From Lingula anatina (lineage: Eukaryota; Brachiopoda; Lingulata; Lingulida; Lingulidae): 64,000 nucleotides of DNA. The stretch is from assembly GCF_001039355.2 (NCBI RefSeq), contig NW_019774403.1:419422-483421 (forward strand), given 5' to 3'. A model generated the notes under the pieces. The model made no database searches, was not told the DNA's origin, and worked only from the letters and a program-made list of their open reading frames with translations. The position numbers and the translations under genes were made by a program. Positions 40,817 to 51,392 of the stretch are shown here, piece by piece (within the stretch, counting starts at the first letter, position 1; each line of letters opens with the position of its first letter).

Positions 40817-41813
40817 CATCTTTATTGGTCCTAGCATATTTTTTACAAAAAGACTATGACATAACCAATTTGTACAATAGTGACATATTTTACGTAATCT
40901 ATTATAATGAAATGATCTACATCTTGGACAATTGGAAATTTAAAAAAAGTGTCCATAGATGAAAGTTGTGAAAAATTATTTTACAAAAAAGAAGAAAAAT
41001 GTATTAATTAGTTAGTTGAAGATCTGATAAGAAAAACAAAGGCTTTTTTGGCTAGACCCCTATCCCCTCTCCCTTCATGGCTATCAATCTCACATTGTGA
41101 TAATAAGATTAATAATTATTGCCGATACTTGCATGTGGTTACAGTTGCTCTTCTAGCTGATGTCCTTTATGCTGTCTCTGTGGGATTGAAATAGATCTTT
41201 TGACAAATGGCCTTCCTGTTATAAAATCTATTTTAATTTTAAATTCACTGAATTTATAACAGATTTACTTTATTAAATCCATGACAGTAAAAATGAAATT
41301 GCTTCAGTTGTTTCTATTACACTGTAGCTATTAATGAATATTCAAAATTCGACATTAGGCAAAATGTTGTTTCAATAATCACTTGGGCAAAAGTAAAGGC
41401 TATGAGTCATCTTTTTGTGACAGTTTTTCTTGGCACTTATACTTTTCAATCTGACCCCAGATCCCTCAAAGTAAGCCAACCAATTAACCAGTTTCTTCCT
41501 ACTGTCTGAGGTATTTGCACTTTCTTATAATCCAAAAACCTGTCTGGTAACAGTAATGACAACTGTAGAATCATTGGTTTTATAAAGGTTTAGTGGCCGG
41601 TTCTTATTTCTCTTATAGTCACGTGTGCTTGATCTTTTAGGCAGTGTGCCATATCCTTGTGACAGTATGCGGCAAAGTTATTCTCACGACGACCTGAGGT
41701 ACTCGGAGAGTCTCTACCAAGACAAGCACTGCAGTAGCAAGTATGAAGGTAAAAGCATTTCAAAGCATGCAATCTGTGGTTTACACACAAACACACACAC
41801 ACACACACACGTT

Positions 41814-41845
<32 letters not shown>

Positions 41846-44800
41846 CACATGCTCACATTCGTACACACCCATGCGCACACAGACTTACATATACACATGC
41901 AATGGCAAACACATACAGGACACATTCTCGATCTTTACCTGCATACAATATAGATGAAGGTTAATTCTACCCAGGTAGATCTACATCTTGAGAATTATTT
42001 TTTCAGTATCATTCTGGTTGCTTAAATTGATTATTTTTGATGCTGAAAGAGAAGTCGAGCACTGACAGCTTTTGAAACAGAACAGCTAGCAGAAAAACTC
42101 GATAAATAATCACAACAATAATAAAATAATAGTTACAGGGGTGGATTGAGGTTGTCTTCTTGGTCTTCTGGAAGACGGTCAGATTTTTAAGTTTACATTG
42201 AGTTGTATCTAATTTTTTTATGTCAGAAAACAGTCAAAAATTGAGGATGGATCAACAAAGATAATTTGGAAGACTGTCAGAAAATATCTCTGGATCTGCC
42301 CCTGAGTTATGCACACTTGTTGAATGAATGCATATGCAAATGATGGCAGTTGTTTCAGGTTTAGCATCCATTGGCACCTCTGTGATAGTGAGAAGCATTA
42401 GCAATGGTGGGGAATGGGCATCTTTCACTCATTTCATCATTGTTGAAGTAAAGCACAAAAAAAATTTAAAATCTCTCATTGACACAGAGTGCAATAACAT
42501 ATTGCCCATCGGTTTTAAGATAATCAATCTCAAAGACAAGTACAAGTAGAAGTTCTACCTAATTCATTCAACAGAACGAGGTCTTTGATATTCATTTAGT
42601 TTTTCATCCCCTAAGGTACCCAGCCAGATAATCTGATTGCCCTCTCGGTAGTTTAATTTATAGACAGTCACACTGTCTTTCTCTATTCCTCTGTCTATTG
42701 TTATTGGTATCATCATTTTCACTTTACCCTCTGTGCATTCGTAACACAGCAAAATACTGCGCAGATATGACATTTAAAGTTGTAAAGGGTGGTAAAGGCA
42801 TTACCGAAAGCCTCCAAGGAGTAAAGACCATTACACTGGAGCAGTCCTGTGAGTCATTAACCTGGCACACAGCATCCATCATGGCCTCCAATTACTCCTC
42901 AGCACTGAAAAGATTAACGCAGGAGTTGTCTAATTTGTACCATTGAGATAATTGATATTAATATACATCATCTTTATTAGCATGGAATTCATGTGTTATG
43001 GTTTCTGATATATGCACCGAAACTGTTCATAGGAGTGCCAACACATGGATTTTGTTCTCCATCTTTATCTATAACCTCATTCCCATAGACACCATTGGTC
43101 TACGTGGAGCAATCCAACTCTGCGGGGACTCTTGCTGAGTCCAATCAGCTTACCTTAATGACACCAAGGCCTCCTCTTGTTTCAAATGCACCAGAAAGAA
43201 ACTTTTTTTAATATTAAGCTGCACTGCTATATAGTATGATGTAATGAATTTATGTTTTTAGAATCAAAAATAAAAAACAAACAATAACAAAAAAAATTCC
43301 AACTTGTACCCTTATTTCTGTGCACATTTTTAGCAAAATTTTAGGCATTATAAGTAAACCATTTTTTGGGAGGTGAGATATATGTTAAATCAATTTTGTT
43401 GATATTTAGAGAGAAATTTAGCATTCAAACCTCGTCCAGTGTAGCATAGATACCTCTGCACTGTTAAACAACAATTGTCTCAGTGTAAAATACAATTTAT
43501 ATGAGAGTGTACAAAAATTAGTAACAATATTAAATTGAAATAAAATTAAGGTCATGGAGGAGATAGCACAAATTTAGATTTCAAAATATAAGATGAGAGG
43601 GCAGTTTTGCATACTTTGTATCAGGAATTGCTACTGATAAGTCAATTAGATAGTAGATAAAATAATCAATAAATAATTTCCACCTCTGTCATCAATGATC
43701 CCCCTTTTTATTTTTGATCTGCTTTCTGTTTTTGATATGGTTATTATTTGATCTCATTGATATCATTATATAGTATTTATTAAGTTTTATAACTGGCTTT
43801 TACATGATTAAAATGTTTTCTGTTTGGCTTTTGCTAAATCTGTATTTTTTATTTGGCCTAAAATTTAAGAAACTTTATCTGTGAAGCATTATTTTCTGTT
43901 TTTTAATCTAAATTATAATTGAATTTATCTATATTGTGATTGTAATGTTTTAAAATTAAAACACTTTATTGATTTATTGATGCAAGCACATTTTGATACA
44001 ATTACTATGATCTGACAAAGGAAATATATGGCAATTATATATTATTGTAATTAACATTTAAACATCTTTAAGGCCTGGGTCGTGCAGACATCTATGGCTA
44101 CATGGATCGCTACAGAAGAGACGGGCCTCCTCCGTACCAGAGACGAGGTTCCCTACAACTGTGGCAGTTCCTGGTGGCGCTACTAGATGATCCTTCCAAT
44201 ACTCCCTTCATTGCTTGGACAGGACGGGGCCTAGAGTTTAAACTTATTGAACCAGAGGAGGTAATTGAAAAGATCATGAATCCGTCATCCATGTTTGATT
44301 ACAGTGCTGCAAAATTTTAGTGGTTGTAAATATTCCTCCATTTTTTCTTATTTACAAAAATCACATTGGTATCATTGCATGTTATATTTTACCAGTTCAT
44401 CTGAGTAATTAGATTGTAGTGAATTGAAGTTATTTTGTTGCGTGTAAAATAGGTTGGTTTTAAGGACATTTTATGTTGCCAGCCTCGCAGAAGATCGCCC
44501 CTGCACAGTTTCATTGCACTAACTTAGGTGACTTCCAGCTGGGCTGACAACTGCCTTGCTATATACATACTAATAATGTTGTGTGCAATGATGCAGCACA
44601 GATTTTAGGTTACATTGTGTTAGTTGAGATGTTGTGTGGGTCACATCCAAACACAATCAGATACCCCTACAATATGGTTAAAATTTGAATATGGTAATCT
44701 TCCCATCACATGGTATATTATTTGATACATTATTTATACTTATTTTTTGTTCAAGCTATAAATTCATTCATTCATTCATTTCTGCTGTGTTTTTTTTTTT

Positions 44801-45649
44801 TTTTGCAGGTTGCCAGGAGATGGGGAATTCAAAAGAACCGCCCTGCCATGAACTATGACAAATTGAGCCGGTCTCTCAGATATTACTATGAAAAAGGTAA
44901 GAGCATAGGCCTTCAGGTTGCTTGTGGCATAATGTATAACTTTTTTTCATAAAATATCAAATAGCAAAGACTCCACAGAAGGATTTTTTCTTTCTAGTAT
45001 CTGTTTTTTAGATATTTTGATATTTTCTGTCTCTGCAACTGACTGTCTTATTAAAGAGTAAACATGTTAAAATATTTCAACATATTTCCTCCCATTTTCA
45101 GAAATATTGAAAATGGCAATTATAATATTTATTTATAGATATTATAACCATGGAAATGTATACAAAACATTTTCTCATGGAAAAATGTAACACAAAGCTT
45201 ACCTGCTTTCAGGTATAATGCAGAAGGTGGCTGGAGAACGATATGTATATAAATTTGTTTGTGACCCTGATGCACTTTTTACGATGGCATTCCCAGACAA
45301 TGTGCGCCCTGTTCTTAAAACTGACTATACCAAATCATCTGATCAAACAAAAAAGAGTTCCCAAGGCAGCAACATGACTGAGCAGCCTCTGGCTTTGACG
45401 TCACGGAATCAAATTGAAAGAGAAAGGTCAGAGAGCAAACAACTTCATGGGGAGACTATATTACACAATCAGAATCAAGGACAGACTTTGTCACCCCCTT
45501 GTGTAAGTTCTTTGAGCTCTCAGAATTCAGAACAGGCTCATCCTGAAAAGATGACAGCAGCATCTGGTGGCAATATTCAAGACTACATGCAAGAGTTGTC
45601 CAGAGTATATGGAACACCACAGCAATATATAAATAATTGTGTTTACTAA
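22625..45649 (+). CDS. ETV1/4/5: PEA3-group ETS transcription factor, 3' seven coding exons (partial gene span)
   Basis: Sequence-specific nuclear transcription factor of the PEA3 subfamily, the invertebrate counterpart of vertebrate ETV1/ETV4/ETV5, which act downstream of FGF/MAPK signalling. Seven exons (22625-22997, 37614-37852, 38536-38598, 41641-41748, 44073-44260, 44809-44896, 45213-45649) join in frame to 497 residues. The ETS domain is at about residues 287-370, with tryptophans W291, W309 and W328 and recognition-helix arginines R344 and R347 (motif [11 protein letters not shown]). It is preceded by [11 protein letters not shown], typical of PEA3 proteins. Sumoylation-type motifs VKTE (7-10), FKQE (163-166) and VKQE (192-195) align with those of vertebrate ETV1. 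A poly-serine run lies near the start. The N-terminal acidic activation domain and start codon were not found and are presumably upstream. The C-terminal tail is Ser/Gln-rich and unlike vertebrates, but keeps the final VY. Family assignment is very secure; exon joins are by phase matching. Confidence 0.95.
26140..26555. repeat. G-rich 84-bp minisatellite
   Basis: Built of GGGGT/GGGTG units with a higher-order period of 84 bp: GAGCTAGCTGGGGTAGGG recurs at 26292, 26376 and 26460. The minus strand gives a Pro/Thr/His repeat frame of 142 codons, which I take as a repeat translation. Confidence 0.88.
29219..29247. repeat. TC microsatellite
   Basis: (TC)n tract with one interruption. Confidence 0.9.
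29806..29836. repeat. Poly-C/poly-A tract
   Basis: A run of about 13 C followed by about 17 A. Confidence 0.9.
30881..30997. mobile_element. Partial copy of the 46443-46634 foldback element
   Basis: Shares GTAACTGGCTCGCGCTGCCA, CAGACCGTGATCA and the AAAATAGAAAATAGA arm. The left arm is missing, so this is a truncated copy. Confidence 0.7.
36596..36953. repeat. Tandem duplication of about 179 bp
   Basis: Units at 36596-36774 and 36775-36953 share GCATAGTAAAAAGTTTGGTG, the GTGTGTGTGT tract, TTATGATAGTGAAAAT and GTCCTCATTATTTATA, with few differences. Confidence 0.85.
37614..37852 (+). CDS. ETV1/4/5: PEA3-like ETS gene, coding exon 2
   Basis: The acceptor is GCGTCCAG and the donor GAAG|GTAGGA (phase 1). 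Translation includes SYNRQM, similar to the SYHRQMSEP repeats of vertebrate ETV genes, then the SUMO-type motifs FKQE and VKQEPRE. The internal stretch is His/Gly/Ala-rich. Phase-2 entry requires the GC donor of the preceding exon. A less likely alternative is an internal acceptor at 37639 paired with the GT at 23021. Confidence 0.85.
38536..38598 (+). CDS. ETV1/4/5: PEA3-like ETS gene, coding exon 3 (63 bp)
   Basis: Small exon bounded by TATCTCCAG and GAGG|GTGAGT, phase 1 on both sides. It encodes a Ser/Pro-rich segment ending SSPPEG. The two other reading frames would not join the neighbouring exons, and one contains a stop. As a symmetric 1-1 exon it could be skipped without a frameshift. 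Confidence 0.75.
40779..40816. repeat. AAT microsatellite
   Basis: (AAT)n tract of about 12 units. Confidence 0.9.
41641..41748 (+). CDS. ETV1/4/5: PEA3-like ETS gene, coding exon 4
   Basis: Bounded by GATCTTTTAG and GAAG|GTAAAA, phase 1 on both sides. It encodes [17 protein letters not shown] and following residues, aligned in position with the SEVPSCHSIYMRQ segment of vertebrate ETV1. A long CA microsatellite begins about 40 bp after the donor. Confidence 0.85.
41786..41840. repeat. CA microsatellite in ETS intron
   Basis: (CA)n with one interruption, 40 bp after an exon. Translations of it on both strands are spurious. Confidence 0.9.
42135..42304. mobile_element. Interspersed repeat with GGGGTGGATTGAGG / GATCTGCCCCTG ends, copy 1
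   Basis: Shares TCTTCTGGAAGACGGTCAG, AAGTTTACATTGA, GGAAGACTGTCAG and the CTGGATC-GCCCCTG end with 45972-46134. Internal GAAGACGGTC units are repeated. Confidence 0.75.
42334..42341 (+). promoter_or_regulatory. POU octamer ATGCAAAT in an ETS intron
   Basis: A perfect octamer at the edge of a less AT-rich island (about 42,330-42,960) that carries no exon. A regulatory role is inferred only. Confidence 0.25.
43073..43188. mobile_element. Half copy of foldback family A
   Basis: CCTCATTCCCATAGACACCA, CAACTCTGCGGGGACTCTTG and CCTCCTCTTGTTTC match the left half of the element at 950-1207. The right half is absent. Confidence 0.7.
44073..44260 (+). CDS. ETV1/4/5: PEA3-like ETS gene, coding exon 5 (start of ETS domain)
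   Basis: Acceptor CATCTTTAAG, donor GAGGAG|GTAATT (phase 0). It encodes [16 protein letters not shown] through FKLIEPEE, the first half of the ETS winged helix-turn-helix with W291 and W309. The vertebrate motif IKQEP just upstream of this point is absent; the sequence here reads [15 protein letters not shown]. Confidence 0.97.
44809..44896 (+). CDS. ETV1/4/5: PEA3-like ETS gene, coding exon 6 (DNA-recognition helix)
   Basis: Acceptor is a T-rich tract ending TTTTGCAG, donor AAAG|GTAAGA (phase 1). It encodes [18 protein letters not shown] followed by [11 protein letters not shown]. It contains W328 and the DNA-contacting arginines R344 and R347 of the ETS recognition helix and is nearly identical to vertebrate PEA3 proteins. 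Confidence 0.97.
45213..45649 (+). CDS. ETV1/4/5: PEA3-like ETS gene, last coding exon and stop
   Basis: Acceptor CTGCTTTCAG, phase-1 entry. It completes the ETS domain ([29 protein letters not shown]) and adds a tail of about 120 residues rich in Ser, Gln, Asn and Thr, ending NCVY before the TAA stop at 45647-45649. Vertebrate PEA3 tails are shorter, acidic, and end in YVY or AY, so the tail body has diverged while the end is kept. Confidence 0.95.
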
Positions 45650-46200
45650 TTAAGTCAAACTAACACAGAGTGTGCAGTTATGTTGCAGGATTGTCAATTT
45701 TGAAGAAAAAAAAGAAAATTACAAGTGTTTGGAAAACACATTGGCCACTCATGGGCCAAAATGAGCACTAACTAATACACTGTAAATTGTATATATGGAA
45801 ACCCAAAGTAGAAAAACCAAAATTTAGTTGGCTTTAATTTGTTGGCACAGCATCTGCGTATCAACCAAGGCAACATTGGGAGATATAGGGCCAATGTTTG
45901 CATGCTATCTGGGTTAATTACTGCTCTGGACAGAGGTCACACCACCATCACTAAATATACTGCCCCATCCCAGGGGCAAATTTAGGCTGTCTTCTGGGTC
46001 TTCTGGAAGACGGTCAGTTTTCAAGTTTACATTGACAGGTATCTATTTTTTCTGTAGGAAGACGGTCAAAAATGGAGGATGGTAACAAAGATAATTAGGA
46101 AGACTGTCAGGAAATATCTCTGGATCCGCCCCTGCACCCCTACCCCCACTAACAATCCCAAACCAATATTAAAGTGACATTTGTTGTTACTCCTGGTGAG
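45650..46200 (+). other. Probable 3' UTR of the PEA3-like ETS gene
   Basis: Non-coding sequence after the stop codon. No canonical AATAAA was seen in the first few kilobases. The nearest variant signal is ATTAAA at 46168-46173, so the true 3' end is uncertain. An interspersed repeat (45972-46134) lies inside this stretch. Confidence 0.35.
45972..46134. mobile_element. Interspersed repeat with AGGGGCAAATTTAGG / GATCCGCCCCTG ends, copy 2
   Basis: Second copy of the element at 42135-42304, with AGGGGC / GCCCCT terminal inversion. It lies just after the ETS stop codon, within the likely 3' UTR. Confidence 0.75.
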
Positions 46201-46442
46201 GATTTTTTATTGTTATTATTTATTATATATTAGATATAAATTTAGATATTGGAGATTAAAAATAGAAATGTATATAAACTAATTAGGGCTGATCCCAGTG
46301 AAACTATTCTTCTATGTAGATTGATCTAACTCCCTGGGGAATCTCACTGAATGCTGTCAGATTAGCAGAAATACATGCCTCCTCAAGCAGCATGGGGGGA
46401 TTATCTTTTGTGGAAGCTTCTGGAAGCTTTTCCCTTGGTTTT

Positions 46443-46634
46443 GGGACCGTTCACATGGAAAGTCTATTTTCTAAAAATCTATTTTCTATTTGCAGTATCT
46501 TGTGATCATGGAAGTAACTGGCTCGCGCTGCCAGTAATTACTCGGCAGGATATTCAGGGCACAGACCGTGATCACAAGATACCGCAAATAGAAAATAGAT
46601 TTTTAGAAAATAGACTTTCCATATGAATGGTCCC
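46443..46634. mobile_element. 192-bp foldback MITE with arms of about 60 bp
   Basis: The left arm from GGGACCGTTCACATGG through TCTATTTTCTAAAAATC is inverted at the right end, finishing CATATGAATGGTCCC. The centre holds GTAACTGGCTCGCGCTGCCA. No coding capacity. Confidence 0.85.
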
Positions 46635-46980
46635 TTAGAGTCAATGACCAAATGCACATGATGTTCATCACCTCTTAGCTGCTTGAGGTGGTGTGCCATT
46701 CAGTTAATCTGATTATATTCACTGAGAGTCCTGGTGGAGTTTGATCGAGATTGTAGAATATTAGTTTCAGTAGGCACTCTCTATCACTGGCTTTTAAATA
46801 TGTGAATATGGATATGATATAGACCTTGTGAGCCATTTATAAGTATCTCTATTATTTTTATGGAAGCGAAGAAGTCACTGAATAATATGATGAAAGATAT
46901 ATAGAAAATAGTACATATTTGTTAAATTTTTGATCCTTATCGAGTAATATACCGGTTCTAGTAAGTAACTGGTTGCCCGT

Positions 46981-47015
46981 ATTATTATTATTATTATTAT
47001 CATTATTATTATTTT
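46981..47015. repeat. ATT microsatellite
   Basis: (ATT)n tract with one CATT interruption. Confidence 0.9.
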
Positions 47016-48712
47016 ACATGTGTGAAGAGGACATTAGATTTTTTGTCATATTTTCTTTACTTATGATCATGGTGAGCATTTACTCACTCTCAGTAGTCAT
47101 TATTACATAGCAATGTCAAACTTCATGTAAAGTGAACGTGTCAAAGCAGATTTAATCACATTTCTCATTGAATTGGTTGCATTTACAGTTATCACATATT
47201 ATAGTTATTGATCAGAATTACCTGTGGTCATTACAGGCAGTGACTTATTTTGATAAACCAAATGTTTCATGATAAAATTTAGTTAATTATAGGAATGTGA
47301 AGATTGATCAGAAAGTCATTGTTTATTATCATAACAAGAAACATTTAGAAGTAAGAAAGCATATTTCATGTAAAATTTAGGGTATTATTAATCATTTGTT
47401 AAGACATAAAGTCCATTTGACAAGAATTCTTTTCAGAAATGAACTTGTTGTCAGATCTCATATTTTTCTGTGTATCAAAATCTTATCTAAAAAGTAAATA
47501 TTTTATTTCACTTCCCCATAATACAGTTTTACATCAGGTCATTTTAACCAAGTGCATTTACAACCAGGTTGGGCAGAGCTTTTTTTGGTGGGAACCTTTC
47601 ATGTTGTAACTATGTTTAGGGTGCCAATAAGCATATCAAAGGCAGTAAATGGAATCATTGACCACGGTCAGATTAAAACATTATACCAGCTGGATTAATC
47701 CCACTCTGCAGGGGACCCTCGCTAAATTGCATTCATTGGAATCAGCTTGCTTGTCTGACGCCCTTCTTGAGAATTTTTGGTAATTTATCAAAGCATTTAT
47801 TTGTGTCTACTAGTTGTGTTTCATGTCTTTCCAGGTGATAATCTCATATGGTGCTTTCTTTACAACTCGAGAACACTGGTGAACACATTTTGTATTTAGC
47901 AGCAGTGCCAACATTGTGCCATTCCCATTTTTGTTGGAATTTTTCTGCCTTTTTAAGTATTCAAGTTTATGTTTAATCTTCCTCAGCTTAATTGTCATGT
48001 TACAGCATTTATGTGTACATACACAGGATATCTTTTTAAATGTTGTTTCACTTAAGACTCACTAATCATGCTGTTCATTTGATCCTACAGGTAGATTATA
48101 TTTATTTGGATTGTAGAATGACGTGTTACATTTTACTGATTATCTGTTCAGTTTGTTAGATGTATAATCTTATTAATTTACTCTCAGTTATTTTCATTTG
48201 TATTAGAAAATGTGCAATATTGCTCCATTCCAAATTATACTTTAGTTGACAATCGGCTACTAATACATGTATATATATATATATGGATGTCCCAATGGCA
48301 TATCCAGGATTCTATTAGTAGATGCATCTATGTCTGTCAATTCATAAAATCTATTTGAACGTGGGTCTGCTCAATACAAACAAAACCTTCAACCTCCAAC
48401 AGTCAGAGTAAACATCTAGTAACGTATTTTCAGAGATACATTACCAAGCTATGTGACGCTTTCCCAAAATTGCCCTGGGTTCTTTCATGCCATTGCGTTT
48501 CCTCAATACTGGTTCATGTCATTTGAATATCTTTAGGTGTCTCTTATGTACAGCCGAGTCACATAAGGCTTCTTTAACCAGGTGTATTTTAGCAAAATTC
48601 AAATTATTGAAGATGTTATTCTTTGTTATTGATATACATTTACCATCGACTATGTGATGATGGATAAACAGGAAAAATGTTGGAGATTGAACCTGGGTAT
48701 ATGAAGCATTCC

Positions 48713-48714
<2 letters not shown>

Positions 48715-48761
<47 letters not shown>
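48715..48761. repeat. Poly-T run of 47 bases
   Basis: Uninterrupted T tract; the length in an assembly is likely to be unreliable. Confidence 0.9.
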
Positions 48762-48763
<2 letters not shown>

Positions 48764-49530
48764 TGAACTGTTCCTTTGATGAAGCATCTGATATTGCAGT
48801 AAACTGTTCAATTGGACTGATATGTGTGAGCTCTCAGTCAAATCCTCTCTAACGGAGGAAGTGAAATGGGGTAGGGGTTCAGACTTTGCCTACATGGTCT
48901 TTATGGAGAGTCGGCAGCTGTGATCCCCAAACCATACAAACCTCCCCTAACTCTTCTACGTGAACTTTAGCACAAATCGTTGATGTGCTGGATTGGAAGT
49001 GAAAATGGGTATGTGACAGACCCTGTATACATACATGATATTTTTCCCAGGTTGATTTTTTTTTGATAAATGCTGTGTCCAAGAGATAAAACTTAAAACG
49101 ATGTCTAAGGTTCCTTTTGGTGTTCAAAATACACTTTGCTGTGTTCAGAAACTTAGCACCAGTAATTAAACACCTACAAAGTTATCCACTTGATTGAGAG
49201 TCAACAAAACTGAATGATAAGTTTGAGGGGGGAAATATGGTGACTTTATAAAAACCAAAAAGAACCAATTAAAACTGAGTGACACACTGGGTCACTGTTT
49301 ATATTATACTTATCATACAAAATGAAAGTACTGTTTTTGTTGGGTATTTTGCAGACAACAATGCAATATTATTCTTATGTTAATTAAATGTACAACTGTT
49401 TATTGTAAAAACTATTTAACATCATGTTGCTTTTTCCATTTTGATGAATGAAATGTGCTAGGTAAGGACGAAATGCCAAGCTGACAAGTGCTCTAGATTT
49501 GTTCATTAAACGCTATGAATACAAAGAAAA

Positions 49531-49686
49531 CAGATTGGGGATGTGTTGATTATTTTATTGAGTGAATAACCACATTTTGATTCCTAACACATTGTAATTT
49601 GTACGTACAGATTGGAGATGTGTTAATTATTTTTATTGAGTGAATAACCACATTTTGATTCCTAACACATTGTAATTTGTACGTAC
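49531..49686. repeat. Tandem duplication of 78 bp
   Basis: Two units starting CAGATTGGGGATGTGTT and CAGATTGGAGATGTGTT, almost identical to the end (CATTGTAATTTGTACGTA). Confidence 0.9.
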
Positions 49687-50129
49687 CGGGGCAGGCTACC
49701 TGGAAGGAGCGACTTGGGCAACTTCTCCATCGTTTTCATTGTAAATTTTAATTAAAATTTACTGTGATAAAAAAGAATGTCTTCTCGTGTGTTTATAGAT
49801 GAATGGGGCATTTTGTTTCCCCATGGCCATCTTCCACCCTGTGGATTTGAAAACAAAGTACAAAGCGTTAACAATAGAGTGATTTATTACATAGCATTTA
49901 CCCGTACCTGAAGTTTGTTGCACAGTTTTGTGCGTACCGAGTTTTTCTTTAGAAACATGATCTGAGTGAATACGTGAACGTTCGTTAACTACAATTTTTT
50001 GCTAAAGAAATACAAATACTGTATTTAATCTCAATGGTTTTAGAGAAATTCAGTTATGAAATTTTAATAAATTTAATCAGTACGATACAGTAAGTACGTG
50101 TGCACTGTACAAGGGTTATAAATTAAACT

Positions 50130-50850
50130 TTGGTGTCTTGTGCGCGAGATGTTGTTTTGTGTTTCTGCACGTGCCATATATACCGCTGGTGTCTAGTAAA
50201 AAAGGAACAAAGTTAATTCTTTCGCACGAGGTTTTGTTTTATGAAAGTTAGAGCACATGCCTTAATCTGATGTCAATTTAAAAGATGGAAGAAAGAGGAT
50301 CCTTGTGCACGAGATGTTGTTTTGTAAGTGATTCTGCACGTGCCACATGCTGATGTCTAGCAAAAAATAAACAAAGCTAATTCTTGTGCAAAAGGTATTA
50401 TTTAATGAAAGCTGGAACACAGTAATTAGTCTTACGTCAACATAATTAGAAGATGGAAGAAATATGATATTTGGATGTTGGATGTTGTTGAAAGTGCTGG
50501 CGTCTAGTTTAAAAAAAGAACAAAGCTAATTCTTGTGCACGAGATACAGGTATTTTGGTTTGCAAATGTCACAGCACGTCCTAGTTTGCTGACAATTTAA
50601 TAAAAAAAGAACAAAAATTATTGTGCATGAGATATTTTCTTCCTCATGCTTCAGCACGTGCTTTAGTCTGATATTAGTTTAAAAAAAAAAATTAATTAAA
50701 AAAGGTTTTGTGCATGAAATATTGTCTTATAAATACTTTGATGGCATTTTTAAAATGTACAAAGAGGATTCTTGTGCACATTTCTAATTATTTCAGGGTC
50801 TGATGTCAAGTTAGAATAACACTTATCCACAGAAAGTTCTGCATAAACGC
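50130..50850. repeat. Degenerate tandem array of about 82 bp with GTGCAC and GCACGTGC cores
   Basis: A core CTTGTGCACGAGATNTTGTTTT recurs at 50137, 50219, 50302, 50383, about 50458 (poor), 50532, 50620, 50705 and 50771, giving spacings of 82, 83, 81 and about 75-89. A second core GCACGTGC follows at about 30-35 bases, then TCTGATGTCTAGTTTAAAAA and GAACAAAGCTAATT. Copies decay towards the right. There is no coding potential and it is not CRISPR. Confidence 0.8.
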
Positions 50851-51353
50851 GTTGTTGGTAGCTCTGAAACACTCATGTAATTCCAACAAAAAATCTTTTT
50901 TTTAGCAATTCACACACTGCATAAATATAACGAATGAAGACCTGATTTGGATAACATATATTTTATTTTATTGAAGACGAGGAAAACAATAAACAATCAA
51001 CATGTGGATATCGACTCAGTTCAAATGGAATATCAAAATAGTACAAAATAAAGAATCTTTGTGCTAGGATTATACGAAGCTATAGATATACTATTCTTTA
51101 AGAAGGCAGTTGTTGAAGCTGAATGTGCAGTAATTATAACCGCCGTAAACTCTAACTTAAATGCAGAAACATAGTATATTTTTGTACATGGAATGAATAA
51201 CATTTACTGTCTCTAAAATCAGTCCAAGGAAATATAAGGAGAGGAATAAAAGTCATTTGATAAATTGAGCCAGTTGGCACGCATCGGCAGGAAGACGGAA
51301 TTGCCATGAGACAAATTGCATAATTCCTTTTTGATTATATTTTGTAAAAAATA

Positions 51354-51390
<37 letters not shown>
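51354..51390. repeat. CT microsatellite
   Basis: (CT)n tract of about 18 units. Confidence 0.9.

Positions 51391-51392
<2 letters not shown>

Larger units (their letters stand above)
38599..44808 (+). other. Introns between ETS coding exons 3 and 6
   Basis: Apart from the two exons at 41641-41748 and 44073-44260, no coding sequence was seen. Less AT-rich islands occur at about 39,230-39,560, 40,240-40,700 and 42,330-42,960; they may be regulatory. Confidence 0.5.
46635..50100. other. Intergenic DNA between convergent genes
   Basis: Fragments resembling foldback family B occur at about 46,285-46,365, 46,690-46,755 and 47,685-47,730. Otherwise AT-rich, with no exon recognised. Confidence 0.5.

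Noticed and set aside
41590-41964. Cys/Val-rich and Thr/His-rich open frames around the CA repeat
   Set aside because: They come from translation of the CA/TG microsatellite beside ETS exon 4.
50130-50850. Possible CRISPR-like array
   Set aside because: The repeats are degenerate along their whole length with no unique spacers, and the sequence is eukaryotic.
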